Assembly: GCF_021869535.1 (NCBI RefSeq)
Contig: NW_026262679.1
Coordinates: forward strand, 79,481,143-79,545,142
Source: Mytilus californianus
Lineage: Eukaryota > Mollusca > Bivalvia > Mytilida > Mytilidae
Direction: 5' to 3'
DNA: 64,000 nt
Shown: one piece after another, positions 47,341 through 58,666 of the stretch
Layout: each line of letters starts with the position of its first letter
Numbering within the stretch: position 1 is the first letter of the stretch
Position numbers and translations under genes: made by a program
The notes under the pieces: model-generated
The model's input: only the letters and a program-made list of their open reading frames with translations
What the model was told of the DNA's origin: nothing
The model's database searches: none

Positions 47341-47700
47341 TATGGTGATAATAAATTTGAGAATGGAAATGGGGAATATGCCAACAAGACAACAACCCGA
47401 CCAAAGAGCAGATAACAGACGAAGGCCACCAATGGGTCTTCAACGCCGCAAGAAAATCCCGCACCAGGAAGTGGTCTTCAGATGGCCCCTAAATAAAATT
47501 GTGTACTAGTTCAGTGAAAATGGACGTCACACTAAACTCCAAAACATATAAAGGAACTAAAATAAAAAAATCATACAAGACTAACAAAGGCCAGAGGCTC
47601 CCGACTTGGGACAGGCGCAAAAATGCGGCGGGGTTAAACATGTTTTGTGAGATCTCAACCCTCCCCCTATACCTCTAGCTAATGTAGAATAAAGAAACAC
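47341..47700 (-). mobile_element. Family C repeat copy
   Basis: GAGAATGGAAATGGGGAATA, GAAGGCCACCAATGGGTCTT, GGCTCCCGACTTGGGACAGG, GGCGGGGTTAAACATGTTTT and CAACCCTCCCCCTATACCTC; the reverse complement of 21830-22370. Confidence 0.85.
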
Positions 47701-49084
47701 ATAGCAATACGCACTGTAGAACATAGTTTACATTATGATGAGAGGAAAGGCTTTATCTAAAGAAGACAGACATTTATAAAGTAAAGGAAAATGAATGACA
47801 AAACACATTCACATTCAGAATTTGTTACCGATAAGTAAATGAACTTTCATTTGATTAACATAATAAAGGTAAACACAATTTTGGAATACTTAGGCAGCTC
47901 ATGTTCGACGCATATGAATTTTCGCTGGCCTACATCAATCTCCTGAGCCGTATCTTCAGAATTCTATGATTTTTTTTTTATCAATAACATTATCAGCATT
48001 TGGTTATAATAAAAATCAAATAAATAGTAAGGATATATCATTGACTATCCTTTAATGTAGTATATTTTGTTAGCATCCGTAAACTGTAAAAAAACATCAG
48101 ATCGGTACGAGGCGAAAAAAATAAAATAACATAAAAGATCTAATTGTACTCGCAGTTACTGAAAGCACTACAGATTATTTCAGCAAGTATTTTGTAGATC
48201 TTATTCTTGGTAATATTTTGAATGCATTCTCTAATTCTCAGTTGATTTATACTTTTCTTGACCTGTTGATTATTTTGATTTAATCAACGTGTGGGGTCGT
48301 TTGATCTCAATTCTACATTGATCAAAATTCAATTATAACGTCAATTTTTCTTGGTTTCCTCTAAATTTCCTATTGTGACGTCATGGAAAAAGGCAACAAT
48401 GTCTGATGTCGTCACTTAGAAAGAACACATCTTTTTGTAGATCATTGGAAAAGACGGATTAAGTTTGTTTGCATGTCGTCTAAATGCCATTAGAGAAACA
48501 GTACTACATGTACTACTAATCTCGTGCAATACGATATTTCTCCACTCTTGACAGACAGTTAAATTTTAGACGCTCGGCGAGCCTCGCGTTTTTAATTTGA
48601 AAATTTAACCGTTTCGAGTTAAGAAATGTTGAATCATACTCGATGCATGGTAGAATCTATATTTATCAAAAATATTTCTAAACATACTTAGAAAAAATAA
48701 AATTACACACTTTTGATTGTGATATGTTAAAACACTATGACGTCGATTTTATTTAAGGAACATTTAAAACTTTTGAAACTCGACATTTGTTCACACAAAG
48801 TCTTTAATTCAGATTCCACAACGTTGCAACTGAACTGATGTATATATACTGAAATCATAATTGATTACAACCATCTGTAATGAATGTTGTTATCAGCAAA
48901 AACAATTTTATTGCGACTTGGTACGATCGATATTTCTAAACTCTAAAGTGCAGACCTGATTCTACACATGCATTGATTCTTTGGAGGATGGTTGTTTTCT
49001 TTGATATTGGAAATATTTATATTAAAAAAAAACAGAATGATATCCGGTCGATGTTTTAAAAAGGAAAATAAAAAAAATACTCCG
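47701..49084. other. No gene recognised
   Basis: AT-rich sequence without supportable exons or in-window repeats. Confidence 0.4.
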
Positions 49085-49175
49085 AGGAAAATTCAAAACG
49101 GAAAGTCCGTAATCAAATAGCAAAATCAAAAGCTCAAACACATCAAACGAATGGATAACAACTGTCAAATTCCTG
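49085..49175 (-). mobile_element. Family D repeat fragment
   Basis: GAGGAAAATTCAAAACGGAA, AGCAAAATCAAAAGCTCAAA, CATCAAACGAATGGATAACA and AATTCCTGACTT match 42310-42430. Confidence 0.75.
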
Positions 49176-49369
49176 ACTTAAATGATCGATTGGTGTTTAA
49201 CACTACTTTCAGCACTATTGGCTATTTCGTGGCGCTCAGTTTTTTGTTGGTGGAGGAAGCCGGAGTGCTCCGAGAGAACCACCGATCTTCGGCAGGAAAA
49301 CTGACAATCCTAGTCAATTAAGATTAGAGTTGAACGCACCTAGTTAAAATGGTAAAAAGACAATAATTT

Positions 49370-49635
49370 AGGTTTTGATCATTGTTGAAGGCCGTAGAGT
49401 GACTTTTTGTTGTTGATATCCCTGTCCGTTGATCATTTGGTAGGACTATGATTGCCCGTTTTTCAGCTAAATGTCGGCGGTTCCCTCCGGCCAATCTGGC
49501 GTACTCCACCAATAAAAAATGACTGCCACTATATAGACAATAATGATGAAAGAGGTATTAAATACAAACAATCAATCAATCTTTTGGTGGATGGTTGTCT
49601 CACTAGTAATCATATCATATATTTTTACTTACTGG
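49370..49635 (+). mobile_element. Diverged family A-type pieces
   Basis: GATCATTGTTGAAGGCCGTA (49376) and TTTTGGTGGATGGTTGTCTC then ACTAGTAATCATATCATAT (49578-49620) correspond to internal and terminal parts of family A in the plus orientation, separated by unrelated sequence. Confidence 0.55.
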
Positions 49636-50689
49636 AGTTTAGAAAAAAGGTTAAATAAAAAAAAACCCATAATAATCTTACTTTAAAAAAAATGTTTGAT
49701 TTAATCCTCTTGTGTCGGAAATATTCAGTATGACAAGAGTTGTACTCTAAGATATTCTTTTGACGAGATAAGTTTCATTATTGTATTTGGCAATTTTACT
49801 TTCTGTCAGTTTCATTAGAATGGAGATAACAATAATACAATACAGTTATCTCCTAATTATTGTATTTGACAATTTTGCTTCTTCTAAGAATTAAAAGTAG
49901 AGTTTTAATGTGGCCATATTTCGTTTTATTATTTAGCACTTGCTGAATAGACCATCGATAATCTATTGGAAATTTTATAAAAGACAGATTCTTTTTTTAA
50001 TTTGTAATTGAAGTCAAATATTGGGAATCAAATTTTATCTATTGAACGTTTGGCTACAAATTGGAAAAATTGAAAGCAAAATTTTCAATAATATCGCCTA
50101 GATAGCTAGATAAGTTTCATTATTATGATACACTTATTGGTATCTGTAATCGGATGTTTATCAATAAAACTAAACTTGTTCATCAAGTTCAAAGTTCATC
50201 GCAGGGGATAATATTTAATCATTTTGGTCAAATCTCAAATAAAGTGTTCTAACATTTTAAAACCTGCATAATAAAATAGGACAGAAGCAGTTAATTTCGT
50301 GAAGAATTCGCCATTTAGATAGTTCCGATGCCATAATATGTTTATGTAAGAGGATTTGAAAAATAGTACTTTATCCGCATTTATATCAAATCCTAATTAT
50401 AAATACATAATATCATTTTCCAAATAGATTTATCTTTTTGTAATCAATAAAGAAACGCTTGATACAGTACAGCATCATTCAACCAGTGGATGCAATCAAA
50501 GAAAATCTTTATCCAATGAGGGTACCGCATCAAAAGTCAGCGAGTAGGAGTGATAAAATTTACGATAGTATTATAACTAAAAAGTTCTTGTTTCTCATTT
50601 TGCAAACTTTATTTGGTCGTCTAGATATTACTTACCATATTTTTTCCGTCTCTGCAAATCAAATATTTTGAATAAGTACGGGAGAGAAA

Positions 50690-50903
50690 ATGGAAAATGA
50701 ACGAGAAAATGCACCAAAGAAGTCATTCTATATCGACGACATATTGCTGGACAGTCCTAAGGAAGCAGATAAAAAGATTGAACAACCTAAAGCATCTGTT
50801 ACTGAAAATATCACCAATTCTGGGAAATCACTACATTCCATTCCATCATGGTACCCTTGGTGCCACACAACCCCAAAGTGGGAGTACATGTTACGAAGTG
50901 GTA
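50690..50903 (+). CDS. Hmx: HMX homeobox gene, exon 1
   Basis: The ATG at 50690 has A at -3 and G at +4. The exon encodes MENERENAPKKSFYIDDILL, a short acidic/basic stretch, and SIPSWYPWCHTTPKWEYMLR. The N-terminal FYIDDILL resembles the short hydrophobic (eh1-like) repressor motif near the start of HMX/NK-class proteins. Two overlapping donors are possible, after 50900 (AGTG|GTAGTG) or after 50903 (GGTA|GTGAGT, better consensus). Both leave one base, so both join exon 2 in frame, giving RSD-YIS or RSGN-YIS. The exon lies about 5 kb upstream of exon 2 and is linked to it by phase and family expectation, not by transcript evidence. Confidence 0.75.
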
Positions 50904-51464
50904 GTGAGTATTCATTAATATTAAGATGACGAGCAGTATTTAAATTTAACATTGTTTTAAAGATATTTGTTTCTTTTGATACAATAGTATTTCATTTCGG
51001 TACACAGATAGAGTATAGGAAAGGAAAAGTGTCAGAGAAAATATTTCCTATTATTTTTCCTCTGTTAGACATTCAGTTTTGCACAGTTTAAACAGATTAA
51101 ATTATGTTTGCTTATAATATTATAGATTCAATTTGCAAAATATGAAATATTACATTTAATTGTATAAGTTTTGCATTTTTAACATGATTGTTTCGGTCTT
51201 TCTTTAACTTATCTGAGTTTTGAGTGTCCCCGCCTCTATTTTTAATAATGTATCTTCCTGTGGTACTCAAGGAAACCGTAGTAACTTCTGCAAAAACATA
51301 ATTTGTAAAATAAATTCATAAATCATTCCGTAATGTATGAATTCATTTTTAAAAACGTTAAACAAAGATGACTGCATGAAATCCTATGTAATTTTAAACA
51401 GTTTCTACACTTGAATCTTCGTTTTACACCATTATATATGTTATGTAAACTCTTTTGCGAAAAA

Positions 51465-52075
51465 AATGAGGAAGGGGGCAATTTCTCCTGAATTTATTTC
51501 TCATCTGAACAATTTTAACAAAACACGTATTTTAATTTTTTCGTAAATTCATTGTATCACATTGTGTACTTTTGGTTTCTAACTAATATATTCCGTATTT
51601 CAGAATGTGTAATCAATTATAATAAATTATTTCGTGATATCCTTGCAAAATTTCACAATAATATATAAAACTTACAAAATTGTATCAAAACTGTCTTCAA
51701 CAGCACTGTGTAACGCTGAATAAATTGATAAATACAAAATCGTTGAATTTTTCAAAATATTTATTTAGTTTCTTTAATATTTTATTTAGTCTCTTTAATA
51801 TTTCATTTAGTCTCTTTGATATTTTATTTAGTCTCGTTAATATTGTATTTATTCACTTTAATATTTTATTCAGTCTCTTTGATATTTTATTAAGTCTCTT
51901 TAATATTGTATTTATTCACTTTAATATTTTATTCAGTCTCTTTGATATTTTATTAAGTCTCTTTAATATTTTATTTAGTCTCTTTAGTATTTATTATGTT
52001 TATTCTCTTCGATATTCAAATTCCAATCGCATGGTTTCAACAAGTTTTTGATAATGGTCCTGTGAGTGAAACCAA
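51465..52075. repeat. Repeat related to 44450-44540 and 45890-46090, expanded by a 21-bp satellite
   Basis: GGGGCAATTTCTCCTGAATT with TATTTCTCATCTG resembles 44490-44520. CTTCAACAGCACTGTGTAACGCTGAATAA resembles 45935-45960. CTGTGAGTGAAACCAATT (52060) resembles CTGTGAGTGAAACAAAT (46071). The satellite sits between the last two landmarks. Confidence 0.5.
51764..51994. repeat. 21-bp minisatellite, 11 copies
   Basis: TTTAGTCTCTTTAATATTTT-like units repeat every 21 bp from 51764 to 51994. Variants TTATTCACTTTAATATT, TATTCAGTCTCTTTGATATT and TATTAAGTCTCTTTAATATT form a three-unit (63-bp) higher-order block that occurs twice. Because 21 is divisible by 3 the frame stays open as a heptad-like SLFNILF repeat, but there is no evidence that it is translated. 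Confidence 0.9.
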
Positions 52076-52784
52076 TTTCCCTTGTATTTGTATACCGCAT
52101 AATTACGTCTTAAAAATACTTGCAAGTGAAATATTTCATTTTTTTTTGTGGTTTCGAAATGTATTCGCAATATGATTAAATGGCATGCTCTTTGCTAACA
52201 TAGGAAATTTAACATTCACTGTATTAATTTAACCAGAACGTCGTAATTTCATCGCCTCTTTACTTAAGTTGTGACACATTAAATTTATGTCATATTTGTA
52301 AGCATTTAATCAAACGAAAATGATTATAAACGACCAAAAACAGCAAATGTGATAGCTTTTTACTTGTTTTGAGTATTTCTCTAAACGTGAGTATGATGGG
52401 AAAAGAACCAACAAAATTCTACAGAAATACAGTTATGTATTGTCCTACAAATACAAACTAATTTATTTTGGTTCCAGCTATTCTTTTGATAAAACCATGG
52501 ACACATTTTAGGCCGCACATTTTAACCTAACTTTTAATGAAAGGAGTATGTGTTTGATTCAAATATCCTGTCGAATTCATGGTATTTTATATATTGAATG
52601 CAATGTCCTTTAATTCATTTTCTAACATTGAAAACGTTCATGGTCAAGATCATATATCCAGGTAAGGAAATCGAACAGATGCTTCCATTCTTTCATCCAA
52701 TAGTTCTTTTATACATCACATGTCGGAGCTGTATATATTCAGAAATCTCTATAAATCAGGTGACATGTCAACAAAGCTGTCTTT

Positions 52785-53815
52785 AGACAATAACATGTCT
52801 TAGGATGCCATTGGTGTTAGGATATTGTCTTAGTCCTAAATCAGGTTAACGAAAGCCTCCTAAGATAAGATATGTCATGATTTTTTGTTTATTTTGTCCT
52901 TAAATATGAAAGCTACATAGGTGTCTTTATGCGGTCTAAGGAAAAACTAAAATTTGAAATACAAACTGCAAAACGAAACAGAATTTCTTTATGTTTGTTG
53001 ATTTCAGCCAACAGAGATTGATTTTTTTCCGGCCAAAATTTGAACTAAACTCCTTTCCTTTCTCATGCTGATTCAATTAATATACACCACATGACATGCA
53101 GATTCAATGAATATACATCACATGACATGCAGGTTCAATGAATATGCATCACATGACATGCAGATTCAATGAATATACATGACATGACATGCAGATTCAA
53201 TGAATATACATCACATGACATGCATATACTGTATACAGGTAATGAAAGCGATTGGACCAAAGGGAGAATCTTTTAAATACATTATTACAGCACAATTAAA
53301 AATTCTAAGGCACTGAACATTTTGTGGGAGGATTGGGTTTTTATTCACGGAACATATTTTTCAAAATTATAAAAAAAAAATCTTCAAGAACAGTAAGAAG
53401 ACTTTTTAGAACCTACTGTTGAATTTTGTTCGGTTAATTTTCGATGGAAACAAAATGTTTTCCCTTTCATTTGAAGCAAATTTTTTATTATTTTTCCTTC
53501 TGAAACAATATATTACACTTCCTTTCTGAAGCAATTTTTATAACAGTTTATTTTGTGGTAGAAATTGAAATAATATTATACTCCCCCTTTTACACTTGTA
53601 TACTATAAAAATTTCATAAGATTATTTGATATATATATATTCGTTTTATATTAGCAGTACATGGTCTTAGGATATTCTTAGAAAAATCATAGGTAAGACC
53701 ATCCTAAGATAGCTTTGTTTAACATCCTAAGATAGTTCTCAGCAATGTCTTGAGACCATCCGAATTCAAGCACTAAGATATATCTTAGGACATAACTAAG
53801 TACTAGTATACTGTA
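52785..53815. mobile_element. Possible inverted-repeat element with CTTAGGAT/ATCCTAAG ends
   Basis: The left side (52790-52870) has GTCTTAGGATGCC, GTTAGGATATTGTCTTAG and CCTCCTAAGATAAGATAT. The right side (53663-53800) has GTCTTAGGATATTCTTAG, CATCCTAAGATAGC and AAGATATATCTTAGGAC. The motif recurs in both orientations at both ends. Exact ends and target duplication are not resolved. Confidence 0.4.
53067..53230. repeat. 31-bp minisatellite, about five copies
   Basis: CATGACATGCAGATTCAATG with AATATACATCA repeats with a 31-bp period (the G of GCA-GATTC falls at about 53101, 53132, 53163, 53194). It lies inside the possible 52.8-53.8 kb inverted-repeat element. Confidence 0.9.
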
Positions 53816-54288
53816 TTTACATGACACTAGTTTGATTTCCGTGACAGCTTTGTATTTTTGGAAGACAACAAAGATGGGATGGCAATAGACTTTTATTCAT
53901 ATTTTCATTGAAAGCAATTTTAAAAAGCTTTTGGTGAAAAAATACAATGGGGACTAGATGTTGAAAAAAAATGATATTTTCAAAATTGTAAATGGAACAT
54001 CATTAATGAATTGTGGAGTAATTGCTTTTTTATTTAAATATTCAAAAGAAGAAGGAATTAATTATCATTCATTCGATGACATATATGTTATATGGATCAG
54101 TGAGAAAATAATGTCTACAAATTCAGTTGATTTTTTATTTTGAATTCTTCGATAAGAATAACGTTCTTAGGTTTGTCTATAAAGTTGATTGAATACATAT
54201 GTCCCAGTCGTCCAAGATACTATATGTATCAAAGCGAATGTTTCTAATATTAACTCAATAGGTCACATGCATGTATGAGACTTACCAT

Positions 54289-54291
54289 TTG

Positions 54292-54347
<56 letters not shown>

Positions 54348-54348
54348 G
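54289..54348. repeat. ATT trinucleotide microsatellite
   Basis: About 18 uninterrupted TTA/ATT units after TGTTG. The apparent poly-Tyr frame is an artefact. Confidence 0.95.
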
Positions 54349-55960
54349 TAGGACAAATATTTCAGTGATAAAAATGTCTAAATATAAACTTGAAACGCTA
54401 CAGACAATTTTTTTTTTGCAAACTATGCTAAATTGTAACATTTCTTACTACTCTTAAACTCTTTTCATTTAAGATGGAAACTTCTAACGTTTAGGTATGC
54501 ACAATGCATTTCTGAGTTGGGATCAAATGAAACTGTCATCGTTTTTGATATGTTTATTTATCGCTACAATAAGAACCAATTGGTTTTCAGTTGCTCTTAT
54601 ATGGCCAGTTATCTGTGAAATAGAAAGTATTAAGCGCAATATAATCTGATAGTTTTAATTCATTGAGATAATTGAACTTAAATCACACTTTAAATGGACC
54701 AGTTAACACAATTTCTTAACCGTTTGAGTCTTTCAACCAGTAAAATCGAATTTCACAAAAAGTGACAGATTTTCCTTTAATTTATTCCATCTTTATAAAA
54801 AATCATTTTCTGTAGAGAATTGTTTTATAAACTGAGTGTTGTCGTCTTATTCCAAAACTCATCGGTTCAAGTCATCAGAGATTTGAACAAAAAACATTGC
54901 GTCTGCCAACCCAATCTTTGCATACTTATCTCAACTTTTGAAAAATGTCACACTTATACTCATTTGAAAAATGTATGGTTAAGGAAAGGTTGTAACTTCA
55001 GTTTTTAGAAGCTACAATGTACAAGCATTTTTCAATTTTGTTTTCTTATAGTTTCCTCATAGTTTTGTCTCTTTTCTTAAATTTCCTGAGAAGTCCGACT
55101 GTTTTCACTTGAATGATAAGTCATACTGACTTGATTGATTGATGGTTGGTTAACGTGCAGTTGCAAATATTTCATGCATGTTCTGGAAGATTATACTGAC
55201 TTGACATTTTATTCGACGAAAGATGATCCCATGTATAGATATAAGTTAAGCGGGGTGTAAATAAATGTTTCGAATTTTGTGTCCGTTCATTCTTCTGTCA
55301 GTCTGTATGTCAATTAAACTTTCAGAGAATCTAATGTACCTAAATAAATTGTACACATCGTATCTATTTTTCATCAAAACATTTTTTTGGGTTGCACACA
55401 GAAAATTACGCACAAAAAAGGTACGAATGATATTTTTAGAGTTCAACTATCAAAACGTGGACTTTGTCATATCTCCAAAAGCGTAGGCACTTGTTGTCGA
55501 CACATTTCTAAAACAACTAAATTTCAATTAAAGTATCACAGACTCTACAGTACCTAAGGTGTACTACTGTGATAAGCGGGACTCTGGCATATACAAATAA
55601 GTGGGACTGGATGGTATTAATCTACGAACCTTTTTTTCTTTGGTTTGATTTCTTTAATGTTATTTCTGCATGCGTTGAAAAGAGAAATTTACTTCCAAAG
55701 CAGTTTTTTTAATTTCTTTTTTTTTGTCTTTCGTTTTTTTTCCAAAAGGATAAAGTGATATAGTATTGAGGATTTATACATCACAGAAAATCCCTACATA
55801 CATTTTATTAAATAAAAACATAGAATTTACACTCATCTTTTCTTACTATAAGTTTTGACATATCCTGATGATTTTTTTCCCTGATTGGTAGACAACAGTA
55901 TATCTCTATTTCTATGTTGTAATGGTTGATACTGTCATTGGTGCTTGTATTTACTTTTAG

Positions 55961-56511
55961 ATTATATTTCAAAGAGCGGACAACATCCACTGAACAACAC
56001 AGAAAGAGTTCAGGATCTATCATGTCGAAGAAATACCTTGTCACCACAAACATGCCACCAGAAAATAGATGCAACGGGCGTTTTTGATTTTAATGGTGAA
56101 AGTTATCAACCTAGGAGAAAAAAGAAAACAAGAACAGTATTTTCAAGAGGTCAAGTTTATCAACTAGAGAACACATTTGACATGAAACGATACTTATCCA
56201 GCTCGGATCGAGCAACTTTAGCAAGCTCTCTGAAGCTTACGGAAACACAAATCAAAATATGGTTCCAAAACAGACGAAACAAATGGAAGCGACAGCTATC
56301 CGCAGAAATCGACTCTACAGCATATGCACCAATCAACGCTTCTACGCAACTTCGAATCCCCATTTTTTGCAAGAGTCACCACTATATGCCGGTTGGATGT
56401 AAGTTAGGCTCAATGACTTCTACTTTCCAACCGACTCTGAAAGGAATGTCTTTAGCGTATGGGCAGCTGGCAATACCAGATCCAGAAACGATTCGAAATT
56501 CTATTTTGTAA
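55961..56511 (+). CDS. Hmx: HMX homeobox gene, exon 2 (homeodomain)
   Basis: The exon begins after TTTACTTTTAG at 55960 with two bases completing the exon-1 codon, and ends with TAA at 56509-56511. It encodes 182 complete codons plus the shared one. The homeodomain occupies 56119-56298: [61 protein letters not shown]8, L16, F20, W48, F49, N51 and R53 are all present. Q45-I46 and the DMKRYLSSS and RRNKWKRQL blocks are typical of HMX (H6/Nkx5) proteins. The downstream [13 protein letters not shown] resembles the RVPILY motif after HMX homeodomains. HMX proteins are sequence-specific transcription factors used in sensory-organ and nervous-system development; that role here is inferred. Possible poly(A) signals are near 56686 and 56803. 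Confidence 0.95.
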
Positions 56512-57699
56512 AACTCTGTTGTTGTGGACTGCAGATAAATGTTTGTACAAAATATCGTGAAGTTTTATGTAACATGTTAAGTGTTAACAAATGCACTGTG
56601 ACTGCACTAATGCGAAACATTAAAACATCAAAAGAGAGTCAGAGTAAAAGAGTCAGAGAAAGAGAGCGAGAGAAAAAAATATTAGAATAAATGTAGCTGT
56701 CTTCAATGAAGATGTTTTCCTTCATTAGAGAAATCAGAAAAAAAACATCGAAAGTTTTAAAATACGACAAAAAAATTGTAATGCAGTTAAGATACTTGTA
56801 AAATAAAACTCAGGTTTTAATAGTATTTACTAAGGAAAACACGATTTCTAAATGTTCAAATACAAAATATCAACATATTGATTTAGTTTTTCGAAAGTTT
56901 TAATACATAAGGTTCATTGAGAATTAATCATTAACAGAACATTATTTTAAGGTAGAAATGTTTATCTTTTAAGATGAGAATTTTCCTGGAAGAATTTGTC
57001 CTCTATCTCACCGTTTGTGTTTTTTTCTCTCGTTTGTACGCAGAATCGTTCAACGATAGTTTAAAAATGGGTCTGCATCAAGTTTTTTCGTTGAACAATT
57101 TGATATTTTTAGCTTTGTAAAGTTTTGTGAAATTTTAATCATTATGAATTTTAATTACAATGTAGAAGTTAAAAAAAAACTATTTTGAAATTTTGTTTGA
57201 TCTTAAACGAACTCTTGCAAGGATGATACCATTTGTAAGAAGTAAAAAAAAACTATGAATAATTTACCTGTAATGCATTTAGAGAACTGTCTGCTAGATG
57301 CAAGACGATGTAATATTGTCAGCCCGGAAAGGTTGTCTGTAATCATTGTGCAATACGGAAGTTTATTTTTGTATAAAACTTGTCAAAAACTGTCCATGGT
57401 CACTTTCAGTTAAGTCACTAGTCAAGGTAAGTCCTGATAACGACAATATGAAGTGCAGGGAAATTCCATGAAGTTTTTTTTTTTAATCTTGATATTACAA
57501 ATAAAAACTTTATTCAACCGATAATTAACTTACATTTTCACCTCATACAATTGTTAAACAAGTTACTTTTTAATATTGTGCCTTATTTTACGAAAACAAA
57601 AATACAATTTTTTATTTTTACATGTATACCAGTTATCGTTTTTATCTAATAACTTTTCATTGCCTTTGGAAAATAATAATGAAAGTATACGATTTAACA

Positions 57700-58510
57700 T
57701 TCTGAAGAAACACGAGCCTTTCAATTGTGCGCTGATCAAAAACTTGTGAGCCTTAAAATGCGTTAACTAAAAAAATAAAAACACTTCAAATTGTATTTTT
57801 TTCATTGTTGATAGTTTTTGTGTTTTGTATTTGAAGTTTCACGTTGTAATTTTATATATCACTGTTAACAGCTTGCAATTAAGAGTTTATGTATTATAGA
57901 AGAAAGTACAGTAATAACTAAAAGGTCCTTGTAACGTTTCACAATTAAAAACTTCAAAATTGATGTTTGATTCTAAAATTTCGCTGTTTTTAGGTCAGAT
58001 GTAAGCAATTAAAAATTTCGAAATGTTTTCCGGTTTTCAAAATGTTCATATTCAGGTAAAACTAAAAACTCCAAATATAAAAACACTTTCGGGTTGTTAG
58101 TATGTTTATGTTTTACCTATTAATTCAGAAAGGAAGAAAAAACGATTTTGGGTTTATGCCAGTTTGACATTTTAATTTAAAACCCACATTTCAAGAAGTG
58201 AAAGAATTTTTGATATATTATGCAGTCAGTTATCTAAAAATTCAAAATACTTTTCTGACCATTAAATTTCGATTTTCAGTTCAGAAAAATACAAACTTAA
58301 AAAACTTAAAATTTGATCCATCTCGAACACGAACACGAACTTTATTTCGATGTAAATGTAGTTTTTTTTATTGCAGTGATGAAGGTTGAAACATATCTTA
58401 TACATTTTTGCTTTCCAATTTTGATATTTTATTTAGAATATCAATTTCAAAAATCACTTTTTTACTATACAACATCAAAATTTAAAAAAATATCATTTTC
58501 ATTTTGAATT
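57700..58510. repeat. AT-rich degenerate ~60-bp periodic region
   Basis: Phrases like ATTAAAAACTTCAAAAT, ATTAAAAATTTCGAAATG, CTAAAAACTCCAAATAT and CTAAAAATTCAAAATAC recur at about 57945, 58004, 58063 and 58235. This suggests an old tandem array; periodicity needs a dot plot. Confidence 0.35.
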
Positions 58511-58666
58511 GTTAAACGCTACTCGGACCTTACTACTCAATACGATAGTTTTAGCAAATAGGAAGTGCATTCTTTTCTCCGTATCGTTTTTACAGAACAC
58601 AAATGTAATTAATGTATTTGGTGAAACTAACATATTATGATCTTTGTATTAGAAAAAGCAATCAAA

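Noticed and set aside
51680-52051. 123-codon frame with SLFNILF repeats
   Set aside because: Follows from a 21-bp satellite whose period is a multiple of three; no start context, splice sites or homologue.
54275-54457. Poly-tyrosine open frame
   Set aside because: It is the translation of the ATT microsatellite.
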